Positions 7,064-12,901 of a stretch of 18,202 bases of DNA are shown here, piece by piece. Within the stretch, counting starts at the first letter, position 1. Every line of letters begins with the position of its first letter. A program made the translations under genes and the position numbers. Location: positions 1-18,202 of the forward strand of contig JAUQYW010000046.1 in the NCBI GenBank assembly GCA_030587525.1, given 5' to 3'. Origin of the DNA: Candidatus Sigynarchaeota archaeon (GTDB lineage Archaea; Asgardarchaeota; Lokiarchaeia; Sigynarchaeales; Sigynarchaeaceae). The notes beneath the pieces are model-generated. The model had not been told where the DNA came from and did not search any database. It saw only the letters and a program-made list of their open reading frames with translations.

Positions 7064-7576
7064 TCAATGAGCGTATTTCTGGGTCCATTCTTTTGCCTTC
7101 TTCTCGAACTTCTTCCACGCTCGGAGCGCCTCTTCTCCTGCCTCGTGGTTGAGGGGGTCATTCGGGTTGAAGAAGGGCGGTTCCGTGTGCATCATACCCT
7201 TGAGCGCTTCGATCACGTTGGTAAGCGTCTTGGAAGGCGTCCAACCGCTGGCACCGGTGGACACGTCGACTTTGCCGACGAGTTCGGGGTTGATCAAGTC
7301 CAAGCAGATATTTAACTTGCCTGGGGGGATGCTTGAATCAATGTTGGGGTGGTACATGATGGTGTGTGAGTACGCGAAAGGAGGGTAAAAGGGATAATTC
7401 GACGGGAGCTTGATTTCGAAGACGAACTTTCCACCTTCATAGGGCGTGCCTTCCATTCCACGGATGGTGAGTCGCAAGTGGTCAATCGAGCCTCCGCTCT
7501 GCCATGGTTCGATGGTAATGTATGCATCGTTCTTGAATGAATCAACACACTCGGCGAAATCAGTATCTTCTCGCAT
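7064..7576 (-). CDS. Ubiquitin-conjugating enzyme E2 (UBC-fold) homologue
   Basis: A 170-residue E2-like protein that would carry a ubiquitin-like modifier as a thioester. The UBC core is clear: GTPYEGGKFVFEIKLPSNYPFYPP (43-66), the HPN motif (76-78, YHPNI), the catalytic cysteine Cys91 in LNICLDLI, and WTPSKTLTNVIEALKGMM (112-129), followed by the C-terminal helices. The catalytic Cys and HPN Asn are both kept. The segment between Cys91 and Trp112 is 21 residues, longer than in minimal E2s and, from memory, the same spacing as in the UBE2G2/Ubc7 class. The first helix (residues 1-17) is acidic, unlike the basic E1-binding helix of most eukaryotic E2s. No E1, ubiquitin-like, RING or JAMM gene is visible nearby, so this is an orphan E2. 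Start ATG 7576; no clear Shine-Dalgarno. It converges on the GT-C gene. Confidence 0.92.
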   Translation of the reverse strand: MREDTDFAECVDSFKNDAYITIEPWQSGGSIDHLRLTIRGMEGTPYEGGKFVFEIKLPSNYPFYPPFAYSHTIMYHPNIDSSIPPGKLNICLDLINPELVGKVDVSTGASGWTPSKTLTNVIEALKGMMHTEPPFFNPNDPLNHEAGEEALRAWKKFEKKAKEWTQKYAH

Positions 7577-7664
7577 GGCGTGATCATCTATTTTTTTCGA
7601 AGTCTTCTTAATTCTTTTCAGTTTTATTGAAATTTGATCGCGTTCAGACTGGAACGTAACTTCC

Positions 7665-7714
7665 CGTTGATGCGTGGGAATTTACTGTGAATAAATTATA
7701 ATGTGCGTTGATGC
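7665..7714 (-). promoter_or_regulatory. TATA element flanked by CGTTGATGC direct repeats, upstream of E2
   Basis: CGTTGATGC occurs at 7665-7673 and again at 7706-7714, on either side of ATAAATTATAAT (7691-7702). Read on the minus strand, initiation would fall near 7671, inside the first repeat, about 95 nt before the E2 ATG. The arrangement resembles an operator pair, but with only two 9-bp copies it could be chance. Confidence 0.3.
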
Positions 7715-7742
7715 TTAAAAAATCTTTATTATATTAAGATAA

Positions 7743-7901
7743 TTCGACGAAATCATCGATCGCTATCGTGATTACCAGCGAGCGCCTCTTACGCTGAAGG
7801 ACTGGAAAAATTGGGAAATATCGACCGCGGATGGATACTTTCACCATCCTGGTACCCACTTAAACGCTGTTCTCTCCAAGCCACTTCGTGATGCTTGCTA
7901 A
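7743..7901 (+). pseudogene. Coding-like frame of 52 codons without a start codon (possible gene remnant)
   Basis: Between a TAA at 7740-7742 and a TAA at 7899-7901, the plus strand encodes 52 residues with protein-like composition (IIDRYRDYQRAPLTLKDWKN, then a W, several aromatics, a HHPGTH segment and SKPLRDAC at the end). It contains no ATG, GTG or TTG codon in frame, so it cannot be a normal gene as it stands. An overlapping frame starting at a GTG near 7769 gives VITSERLLR then stop, which recalls the first residues of GNAT acetyltransferases, so a frameshifted remnant is conceivable. It may equally be a chance open stretch; the opposite strand also has a 37-codon frame (MVKVSIRGRYF...). 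Confidence 0.25.
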
Positions 7902-7953
7902 AGCATAAAAAGAAATATTTAAGGAATAAAGAATAATAATTCTTGGTTGGTGA

Positions 7954-8229
7954 TTAGGTTGCGCGGTCTTTTTCTTCCTTTTCTTCCATCTCTTGTTCCA
8001 CCGCCAAGATAAAGTCCAGCGGGAGGTATCGGTTCATAGGAAAGATATGCTTCGATGGGGCAAGAGCTTGCTGCGATTGCATGGCTTCGAGCATTTTCAC
8101 GACGTGCACCTTTGCGAGGGAATAATCTCTTTGAACAAAATAGAACTCCGCTAGATCATACCATCTTTTCCAATTCTTCGGTTCCTTTTTCGCAGCATCT
8201 TCTAGAGCCTTGAGATGTTCCATCATCAC
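7954..8229 (-). CDS. Small TPR-like helical protein
   Basis: A 91-residue protein, mainly helical. Residues about 5-52 fit one tetratricopeptide-type hairpin: LKALEDAAKKEPKNWKRWYD, LAEFYFVQRDYSLAKVHVVK, with the W-x-x-L-A-x-x-Y and D-Y-x-x-A-K positions expected of TPRs. A Pro-containing middle (HIFPMNRYLPLDF) and an acidic, Lys/Glu-rich tail (EEKEEKDRAT) follow. The first codon is GTG at 8229, then ATG at 8226 and 8223; a GGTGA sequence 7 nt before 8226 makes that ATG the best supported start. It lies 40 bp after the GNAT gene on the same strand and is probably co-transcribed. A role as an adaptor in protein-protein interaction is inferred from the fold only. Confidence 0.72.
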   Translation of the reverse strand: MMMEHLKALEDAAKKEPKNWKRWYDLAEFYFVQRDYSLAKVHVVKMLEAMQSQQALAPSKHIFPMNRYLPLDFILAVEQEMEEKEEKDRAT

Positions 8230-8269
8230 GCGTTCACCATCGTGTATACTTCGAATTCAAAGGAATGTT

Positions 8270-8845
8270 TTATGGATATCGAGAAAAAAACTCGTCACTC
8301 AAGAAATCGAGCACGATTTCGTCGTAATAGGTTCCCTCGAAAAATATTGCTTTTCTTTTCCGCCCGATTTCAGTAAAACCGATTTTTTCATACACGTGCT
8401 TCGCCCGCTCGTTGAATTCAAATACGCTTATTTCGATACGGTGAAGATTCAAGATCCTGAAACCGAATTTTAGCAAGCAAAGAAGCGCGTCGGATCCGAA
8501 CCCCTTGTCGTGATTTGCAGGATTGTGGATGGCGATGCCTACGACGCCGGACCGGTTAAACCAATTAAACTGCCTGATCGAGCATGTTCCCAAGAAATCG
8601 TCACGTGATTTGCTCGTGATTGCAAATGTGAATTCTGTTCGTTCATTTGCTGCGGTGATTGTCGTCTTAATCCATTCCTCTTCTTGAGCTCGCGAATATG
8701 GAAGAAATGCCAGCAAGAATCGACGCGTTTCGTACGTGTTGAACCACTTCATAATTTCATCCAGATCAGCCAGTTCAACCGGTCGCAAGGCAGTTTTTTC
8801 GCCGATAAATGGCGAACCTTTGAATTCAATCTGCACCATTATCAT
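8270..8845 (-). CDS. GNAT-family N-acetyltransferase (RimJ/RimL type)
   Basis: A 191-residue acetyl-CoA-dependent acetyltransferase of the Acetyltransf_3 type. Its N-terminal strand and helix (KTALRPVELADLDEIMKWFN, 17-36) are typical of RimJ/RimL/SpeG-like enzymes. The middle has FTFAITSKSRDDFLGTCSI (72-90), then VVGIAIHNPANHDKGFGSDA (101-120), where DKGFGSDAL is the acetyl-CoA pyrophosphate loop (Q/R-x-x-G-x-G/A, here with D-K-G-F-G). The ending HRIEISVFEFNERAKHVYEK plus IGF is the usual motif B. Length is normal. The ATG at 8845 lies about 26 bp after a TATA box (CTTATATGA on the plus strand, 8867-8875), so the message may be leaderless. The TPR-like gene follows. Substrate (protein N-terminus, polyamine or small molecule) is not predictable. 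Confidence 0.87.
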   Translation of the reverse strand: MIMVQIEFKGSPFIGEKTALRPVELADLDEIMKWFNTYETRRFLLAFLPYSRAQEEEWIKTTITAANERTEFTFAITSKSRDDFLGTCSIRQFNWFNRSGVVGIAIHNPANHDKGFGSDALLCLLKFGFRILNLHRIEISVFEFNERAKHVYEKIGFTEIGRKRKAIFFEGTYYDEIVLDFLSDEFFSRYP

Positions 8846-8866
8846 TCACGATTCCGAAGCACGTTT

Positions 8867-8875
8867 CTTATATGA
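8867..8875 (-). promoter_or_regulatory. TATA element of the GNAT gene
   Basis: On the minus strand this reads TCATATAAG, centred about 26 bp before the ATG at 8845, the spacing of a leaderless archaeal promoter. Confidence 0.5.
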
Positions 8876-8890
8876 CATTGTAATTTAACA

Positions 8891-8900
8891 TTTAATATAT
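8891..8900 (+). promoter_or_regulatory. TATA-like element upstream of the radical SAM gene
   Basis: TTTAATATAT in the 183-bp divergent spacer predicts initiation near 8921 and a leader of about 108 nt before the radical SAM ATG. No better TATA box is seen closer to the gene. Confidence 0.35.
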
Positions 8901-9028
8901 GTGCCGTGGACTAGACGTTATAGAATTCAAGCATGAGAATGTTTTTCCCAATCGATCCCAGATATTTCCCCCGTGATCTTTGTGAAATTTAGTCTGAAGA
9001 ACTTGAAAGACAATTCACCTGAATTGAT

Positions 9029-10333
9029 ATGAAAATTGACTTGATATTGCCACCGAATCCGATCCTCCAATCGCCACTCATGGAGGCGCCCTTGGGCGTG
9101 TTGTACCTGGCTGCCGCTCTTCGGAAAGATGGACATACAGTCACCGTCACCGATATGAGGGCAGAACCCGATTTAAACATGGCATTGCTTCCTGATCACG
9201 CGGATATGTATGGTGTCAGCGCTACAACGGGAGAATACCACTACGCGAAAGAAATAGCGGTTCATCTCAAGAAGAACCATCCAAAATCCTTGATCGTGAT
9301 CGGGGGACCACACGCGACGTTTGAATGGAAGTCGACCTTGCAAGACACGGCATTTGACGTGGCGGTCCTTGGCGAGGGTGAATTGACAACGTGCGAGCTG
9401 GCAAGCGGCGCGGAACTCGCCAAGATCAAGGGGATCGCTTTTAAAACGGGAAATAAAGGGAAGAGCCAAGAGATAAGCAAGACAGCACCACGGCCCTTGA
9501 TGGAAGATCTTGATTCATTTCCCTTCCCCGCTCGAGATATCTTGCCATATGACCACGTGTTCACTTCCGATCTCTATTATGGTGCCCGGTATGGCCATGG
9601 CGAGATTGCGACCAGCTTGATAACGGAACGGGGTTGCCCGTGCCATTGCAGCTATTGTGCAAACTGGGATCGCAAGCTGCGGTTCAGGAGCGTCGAGAAC
9701 GTCGTCGATGAGATTAAACACCTGGATGAGGTCTACAAGTGCAAGCGATTCAGGATCGTCGATGACGAGTGGGGGATGGGACGCCCGCGATCTATGAAGC
9801 TCCTCGATGCACTCCAGGGTCTCGATATTCACTTCCGTGCCCACACGCGGAGCGACGTGGTCGATTTGGAGCTCTTGAAAGCCATGAAACGGGCCGGTTG
9901 CGACGAAATCAGTTTTGGTGTCGAGACTGCAGACGATGCCGTGTTGAAATTGGTGAACAAGCACGAGACCGTGGAGCAGCATAGAGCTGCAATAAAGATG
10001 GCAAAGGAGGCTGGATTGCGGGTCAAGACATATTTCATGGTCTGCCTCCCGGGAGAAACATGGGAAACTATCAACAAGACCAAGGCGTTCATCGAGGACA
10101 CGAAGCCCGATAAATGGACACTTTCCACGTTCATTCCTTATCCAGGATCCGACATCTGGGCAAATCCACGCAAATTTGGGGTGAAGATATTGGAAAAAGA
10201 TTTTGATAAGTTCTGGCTTTTCCATGACCAAAGCGTCATCGAGACGAACGTGGCATCGCGGGAGGAGTTGAACCAGCACCGGCACAATCTCTGGCAATTC
10301 CTCTCAAAATACGACGCTGCGCGAAACCGGTGA
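9029..10333 (+). CDS. B12-binding-domain radical SAM protein
   Basis: A 434-residue protein with two domains. Residues 1-150 form a Rossmann-like cobalamin-binding-type domain (IDLILPPNP, EAPLGVLYLAAALRKDGHTV, TDMRAEPDLN, LIVIGGPHATF, VAVLGEGE); the D-x-H-x-x-G base-off motif is not evident. The radical SAM barrel follows with the 4Fe-4S cluster motif C203-x3-C207-x2-C210 in ITERGCPCHCSYCANW; Cys205 is an extra cysteine inside the motif. Later family blocks include GCDEISFGVETADD (290-303) and MAKEAGLRVKTYFMVCLPGE. This is the BchE/class B methyltransferase-like architecture, which usually performs methylations or ring chemistry on cofactors, lipids or antibiotics. The substrate is unknown. 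It stands alone, convergent with the VOC gene (10 bp apart). Confidence 0.9.
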   Translation: MKIDLILPPNPILQSPLMEAPLGVLYLAAALRKDGHTVTVTDMRAEPDLNMALLPDHADMYGVSATTGEYHYAKEIAVHLKKNHPKSLIVIGGPHATFEWKSTLQDTAFDVAVLGEGELTTCELASGAELAKIKGIAFKTGNKGKSQEISKTAPRPLMEDLDSFPFPARDILPYDHVFTSDLYYGARYGHGEIATSLITERGCPCHCSYCANWDRKLRFRSVENVVDEIKHLDEVYKCKRFRIVDDEWGMGRPRSMKLLDALQGLDIHFRAHTRSDVVDLELLKAMKRAGCDEISFGVETADDAVLKLVNKHETVEQHRAAIKMAKEAGLRVKTYFMVCLPGETWETINKTKAFIEDTKPDKWTLSTFIPYPGSDIWANPRKFGVKILEKDFDKFWLFHDQSVIETNVASREELNQHRHNLWQFLSKYDAARNR

Positions 10334-10343
10334 AATCCCGGGC

Positions 10344-10799
10344 TCATCTACCAAGCAGTTCTAGAATAACCTTGAGGGAATCGGTCGTGTCCAGATACGC
10401 GTACATCCCCCCGGGATAATCGCCTTTTTGGACCAGTTTCACGCTTTTCTCTTCCAGTTCTATTATTTTGGACTTGTTATCGTGAACATTAAAAGCGATA
10501 TGATGCACGCCTTCGCCATGGCTGTCAAGAAATTCTTGCCACGTGCTGGGGCTCCCGACTGGTTCGATCAGCTCGATCACAATGTTCTTGAACCGGAAAA
10601 ATGTCAACTTGGCCTTAGCTTCCGTGGGTTTCCCCTTGAACTCAGCATGCGTTTCACTGGCTGGACCGGTGATACTAACGGAGGGTTTTCCAACGCCAAA
10701 AAAAGCGGCGAATGCTGCCGAGCTTTTTTCTATATCCTTGACGACAATGCCGATCTGGGTAACTTGATTCGACCCGAGGACGTTTTTCTTTCCTATCAT
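10344..10799 (-). CDS. VOC-family protein, methylmalonyl-CoA epimerase / glyoxalase-like
   Basis: A 151-residue vicinal-oxygen-chelate protein, two beta-alpha-beta-beta-beta modules, close to the methylmalonyl-CoA epimerase (MCE) subgroup. From the ATG at 10799: first strand VTQIGIVVKDIEKS, then FKNIVIELIEPVGSPS, the conserved EGVHHIAFNV and the last strand LKVILELLG. The MCE-type metal ligands appear as Gln15 (usually His), the Glu of IELIEP, the His of VHHIAF and the Glu of ILELLG, so the first ligand is substituted. The frame extends to 10862, but a Shine-Dalgarno-like AGGTG lies 8 nt before the ATG at 10799 and family homology begins right after it, so I use that start. It follows the LRR gene on the same strand. 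Racemisation of a 2-methylacyl-CoA is an inference; another VOC reaction is possible. Confidence 0.82.
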   Translation of the reverse strand: MIGKKNVLGSNQVTQIGIVVKDIEKSSAAFAAFFGVGKPSVSITGPASETHAEFKGKPTEAKAKLTFFRFKNIVIELIEPVGSPSTWQEFLDSHGEGVHHIAFNVHDNKSKIIELEEKSVKLVQKGDYPGGMYAYLDTTDSLKVILELLGR

Positions 10800-10872
10800 T
10801 CTTGTTGCACCTGTGCTATTTTGAATTCTTAGGTATAACGTAACCATAAATCCATATCGCACGTGGAATATT

Positions 10873-10879
10873 AAAAAAA
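10873..10879 (-). terminator. T-run directly after the LRR gene
   Basis: Seven consecutive T residues on the minus strand, starting 2 nt after the TAG stop of the LRR gene. This is the usual archaeal U-tract terminator and may separate it from the VOC gene. Confidence 0.4.
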
Positions 10880-10880
10880 T

Positions 10881-12107
10881 CTAGCTTCGCATCTGCCGGC
10901 TCTTGATGTAATCGAAGATATATTGCCGCTCGGCAATGAACCAGTGCACTTCCTGCATCTTTGGCCGCCAGGCTGCGAATTCCTTTGCAAGAGCTCGAGT
11001 TTCCTCTTCGAGGGGGTGCTCGATAACCTTCGTTGCATCTATCTCGACGCTAGGTGAACCTCCGCCTAGCTTTGACCTGTACGCGCTAGCTAAACGCAAA
11101 TCTGCTGCTGCCCAGAGCCAGATGTACTCGTCATACGTTCTCTTCGAAGCGGATATCTCGAATGCCATTTTCCGGATCTCTTCAAAATTCAAGGGAACTG
11201 TGATAGTTGATGCGCCGCGCTCGTGCGACAGCGCCACGTTCTCGTGGATTTTTTCTTGATTCTCACAATATTTAATAAAGGCAGCAGGATCCTTTGCATA
11301 TCCTTCGATATCTAAGCCTCCAAGGGCTTCGACTCTTTCCTTTGGAATGAGGTTCTTGCCGATGCGCAATTTTTCAAGGTTGTTGAGCTTTTCAAGCCCT
11401 TCTACCCGATCTATCTGATTGCTGGATAAATCCAGCACTTTTAGTTCCTTGAGATGGTTTAACCCTTCGATGCGCGTGATCTCGTTGTCGTGTAGATCCA
11501 GCTCTTGTAACTCGGCTAATCGTTCCAGGTTCTCGATCCGGTTTATATGATTGCTAAACAATGAAAGCTTTCTCAATTGGATCGTGCTTTCCAAGCCTTC
11601 TATCTTGGAAATCTTGTTCGCCCCGAGATCGAGCTGTTTTAACGAGTCCAGCACATCAAGCCCCTCGATCCGGGCGAGTCGATTCGAATGAAGGTCCAGG
11701 ACTTGAAGCTTCGCGTTTCTCAAACCTTGCATGCTCGCTAGGCGATTGCCGAAGAGATCCAATTTTTTCATGTGAAAAAGCGAGTCAATGCCCTCGATCC
11801 GTTCGATGAAGTTGCCATGCAAATCGAGTTCTTGCAAATCTTTAAGACGGCCCAATCCATCGACATGCATGATTTGGTTTGAACTCAGATCGAGTATCTC
11901 CAAATCCACGCTTTGATCTAGACCGTCGATCATCATGAGCTGGTTGTTGCAGAGGTGCAATTCTTGCAAAGACGTGACGCGGTCCAGCCCCTTAATCTCC
12001 TTTATGCTCACGATGCCCTTGAACTCCAGGGATAATCCGCCGTTGATAATAACATATTTCTTCCCTTTACACGTCACGTATTCTTCCGGCATGTCATCCA
12101 ATCTCAT
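10881..12107 (-). CDS. SDS22-like leucine-rich-repeat protein with an unrecognised C-terminal domain
   Basis: A 408-residue protein from the ATG at 12107. About ten 22-residue repeats of the SDS22 type (L-x-x-L-x-x-L-D-L-x-x-N-x-I-x-x-I-x-G-L) run from about 32 to 260, for example LKELKVLDLSSNQIDRVEGL, and are closed by GGLDIEGYAKDPAAFIKYC. These form a curved protein-binding surface. The C-terminal domain (about 306-402) begins EEIRKMAFEISASKRTYDEY, continues IWLWAAADLRLA, IDATKVIEHP and RALAKEFAA, and ends EVHWFIAERQYIF; the gene just upstream has a copy of it. The open frame continues upstream to 12311, overlapping that gene. Other starts are 12206, only 7 nt after its stop, and 12092; I prefer 12107 because a TATA-like CTATTTATTCC (about 12188-12200) lies upstream. 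Function unknown; a scaffold is inferred. Confidence 0.85.
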   Translation of the reverse strand: MRLDDMPEEYVTCKGKKYVIINGGLSLEFKGIVSIKEIKGLDRVTSLQELHLCNNQLMMIDGLDQSVDLEILDLSSNQIMHVDGLGRLKDLQELDLHGNFIERIEGIDSLFHMKKLDLFGNRLASMQGLRNAKLQVLDLHSNRLARIEGLDVLDSLKQLDLGANKISKIEGLESTIQLRKLSLFSNHINRIENLERLAELQELDLHDNEITRIEGLNHLKELKVLDLSSNQIDRVEGLEKLNNLEKLRIGKNLIPKERVEALGGLDIEGYAKDPAAFIKYCENQEKIHENVALSHERGASTITVPLNFEEIRKMAFEISASKRTYDEYIWLWAAADLRLASAYRSKLGGGSPSVEIDATKVIEHPLEEETRALAKEFAAWRPKMQEVHWFIAERQYIFDYIKSRQMRS

Positions 12108-12213
12108 TCTCACGTTGCAAGTATATGGGCTTTTCGTTACCCGATAATCGGGTATAGGGAAAATCGCCTCATGCAATGAAGAAAAACGTGGAATAAATAG
12201 AGGCATCGTGAAT

Positions 12214-12840
12214 TTAAAACACGTCTGACCAAGTACCTTCAGAAATAATCTTTGAATGTTGATTGTCGTTAATGGCTTTTGCCGCGGCAAAGATATGCTG
12301 CCGTTCCGCAATGAACCAGTGTACCTCAGGAGCTTTCAATTGTTTCGCTGCATATTCTCGTGCGAGCGCTCGGATCTTCGCTTCATCCGGATGATCTAAG
12401 ATCTTCGTGACATCGATCTTTATTTCCGTCGCATTGGCATCGAGCCTGGTGATGATTGCCGCAGCGATTCGCAATTCTGCCTCAGCCCACAACCAGATAT
12501 ATTCATCGTAGGAGCGCCTTGCAAGGAACAGGTTATACGCTCGTCGCCCGATCTCTTCCTTGTTCATGACGATCGTCAAGACATTGCATTTGAAATCTGG
12601 TGCAATTGCTGCGGATTCATCCTCAGTGGAGCTTTCTCGTGTGCATAGCCTATGTTTCTCGTCTTCCTCATATGCTGTTTCTTGAGCCTCCTCGTCCTTA
12701 ATCGAGTCTTCCGGTTCTTCTTGCTGCTTCATTATGTTCCTATATTTCCGGAATTCTGCTCGCTCGCGTTCCTCTTTATCTTTTCGATCTTTTCCATCAT
12801 TCTTTTCGTTGAATGGCATGATACCCACATCATTTTTCAA
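12214..12840 (-). CDS. Protein with a charged N-terminal linker and the same C-terminal domain as the LRR protein
   Basis: Up to 208 residues. Residues 1-85 are highly charged (Lys/Glu/Asp/Arg) and likely disordered or coiled coil. The C-terminal domain (about 93-190) is homologous to the C-terminus of the next gene: EEIGRRAYNLFLARRSYDEY, IWLWAEAELRIA, IDVTKILDHP, RALAREYAA and EVHWFIAERQHIF, against EEIRKMAFEISASKRTYDEY, IWLWAAADLRLA, IDATKVIEHP, RALAKEFAA and EVHWFIAERQYIF. I recognise no family with certainty; the first half recalls the short helical DUF2934 motif. The frame starts with TTG at 12840; ATG at 12819 is an alternative, and the TATA box at 12871-12880 would start transcription near 12849, fitting either. 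The LRR gene follows on the same strand, so the pair is probably co-expressed. Confidence 0.78.
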   Translation of the reverse strand: MKNDVGIMPFNEKNDGKDRKDKEERERAEFRKYRNIMKQQEEPEDSIKDEEAQETAYEEDEKHRLCTRESSTEDESAAIAPDFKCNVLTIVMNKEEIGRRAYNLFLARRSYDEYIWLWAEAELRIAAAIITRLDANATEIKIDVTKILDHPDEAKIRALAREYAAKQLKAPEVHWFIAERQHIFAAAKAINDNQHSKIISEGTWSDVF

Positions 12841-12870
12841 GTGATCTACATCCAGATGACATGAAACGCG

Positions 12871-12880
12871 GATAAATAAG
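12871..12880. promoter_or_regulatory. Shared TATA element between two divergent genes
   Basis: GATAAATAAG (plus) / CTTATTTATC (minus) lies about 26 bp before the ATG at 12902 of the URO-D-like gene, so that message is probably leaderless. On the minus strand it predicts initiation near 12849, 9-30 nt before the candidate starts of the charged-linker gene. Only about 60 bp separate the two genes, so they probably share this control region. Confidence 0.5.
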
Positions 12881-12901
12881 TCTCAAGCTAATTTGATATC
12901 C

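Larger units (their letters stand above)
7577..7953. other. 377-bp spacer upstream of the E2 gene
   Basis: No full gene is supported here. The spacer holds AT-rich promoter-like boxes (ATAAATTATAAT, 7691-7702; CTTTATTATATTA, about 7724-7736), two copies of CGTTGATGC, and a coding-like frame without a start codon (7743-7901). The last part, before the TPR-like gene stop, is AT-rich and unremarkable. I saw no tRNA-like cloverleaf or long stem. Confidence 0.5.

Noticed and set aside
9515..10297. 260-residue minus-strand frame inside the radical SAM gene
   Set aside because: Antisense of a gene with clear radical SAM motifs; no motif or start context of its own.
12108..12311. 68-residue N-terminal extension of the LRR frame overlapping the upstream gene
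   Set aside because: It reads through the end of the preceding gene and has no LRR or other pattern; a start at 12107 (or 12206) is more natural, so the extension was not included.
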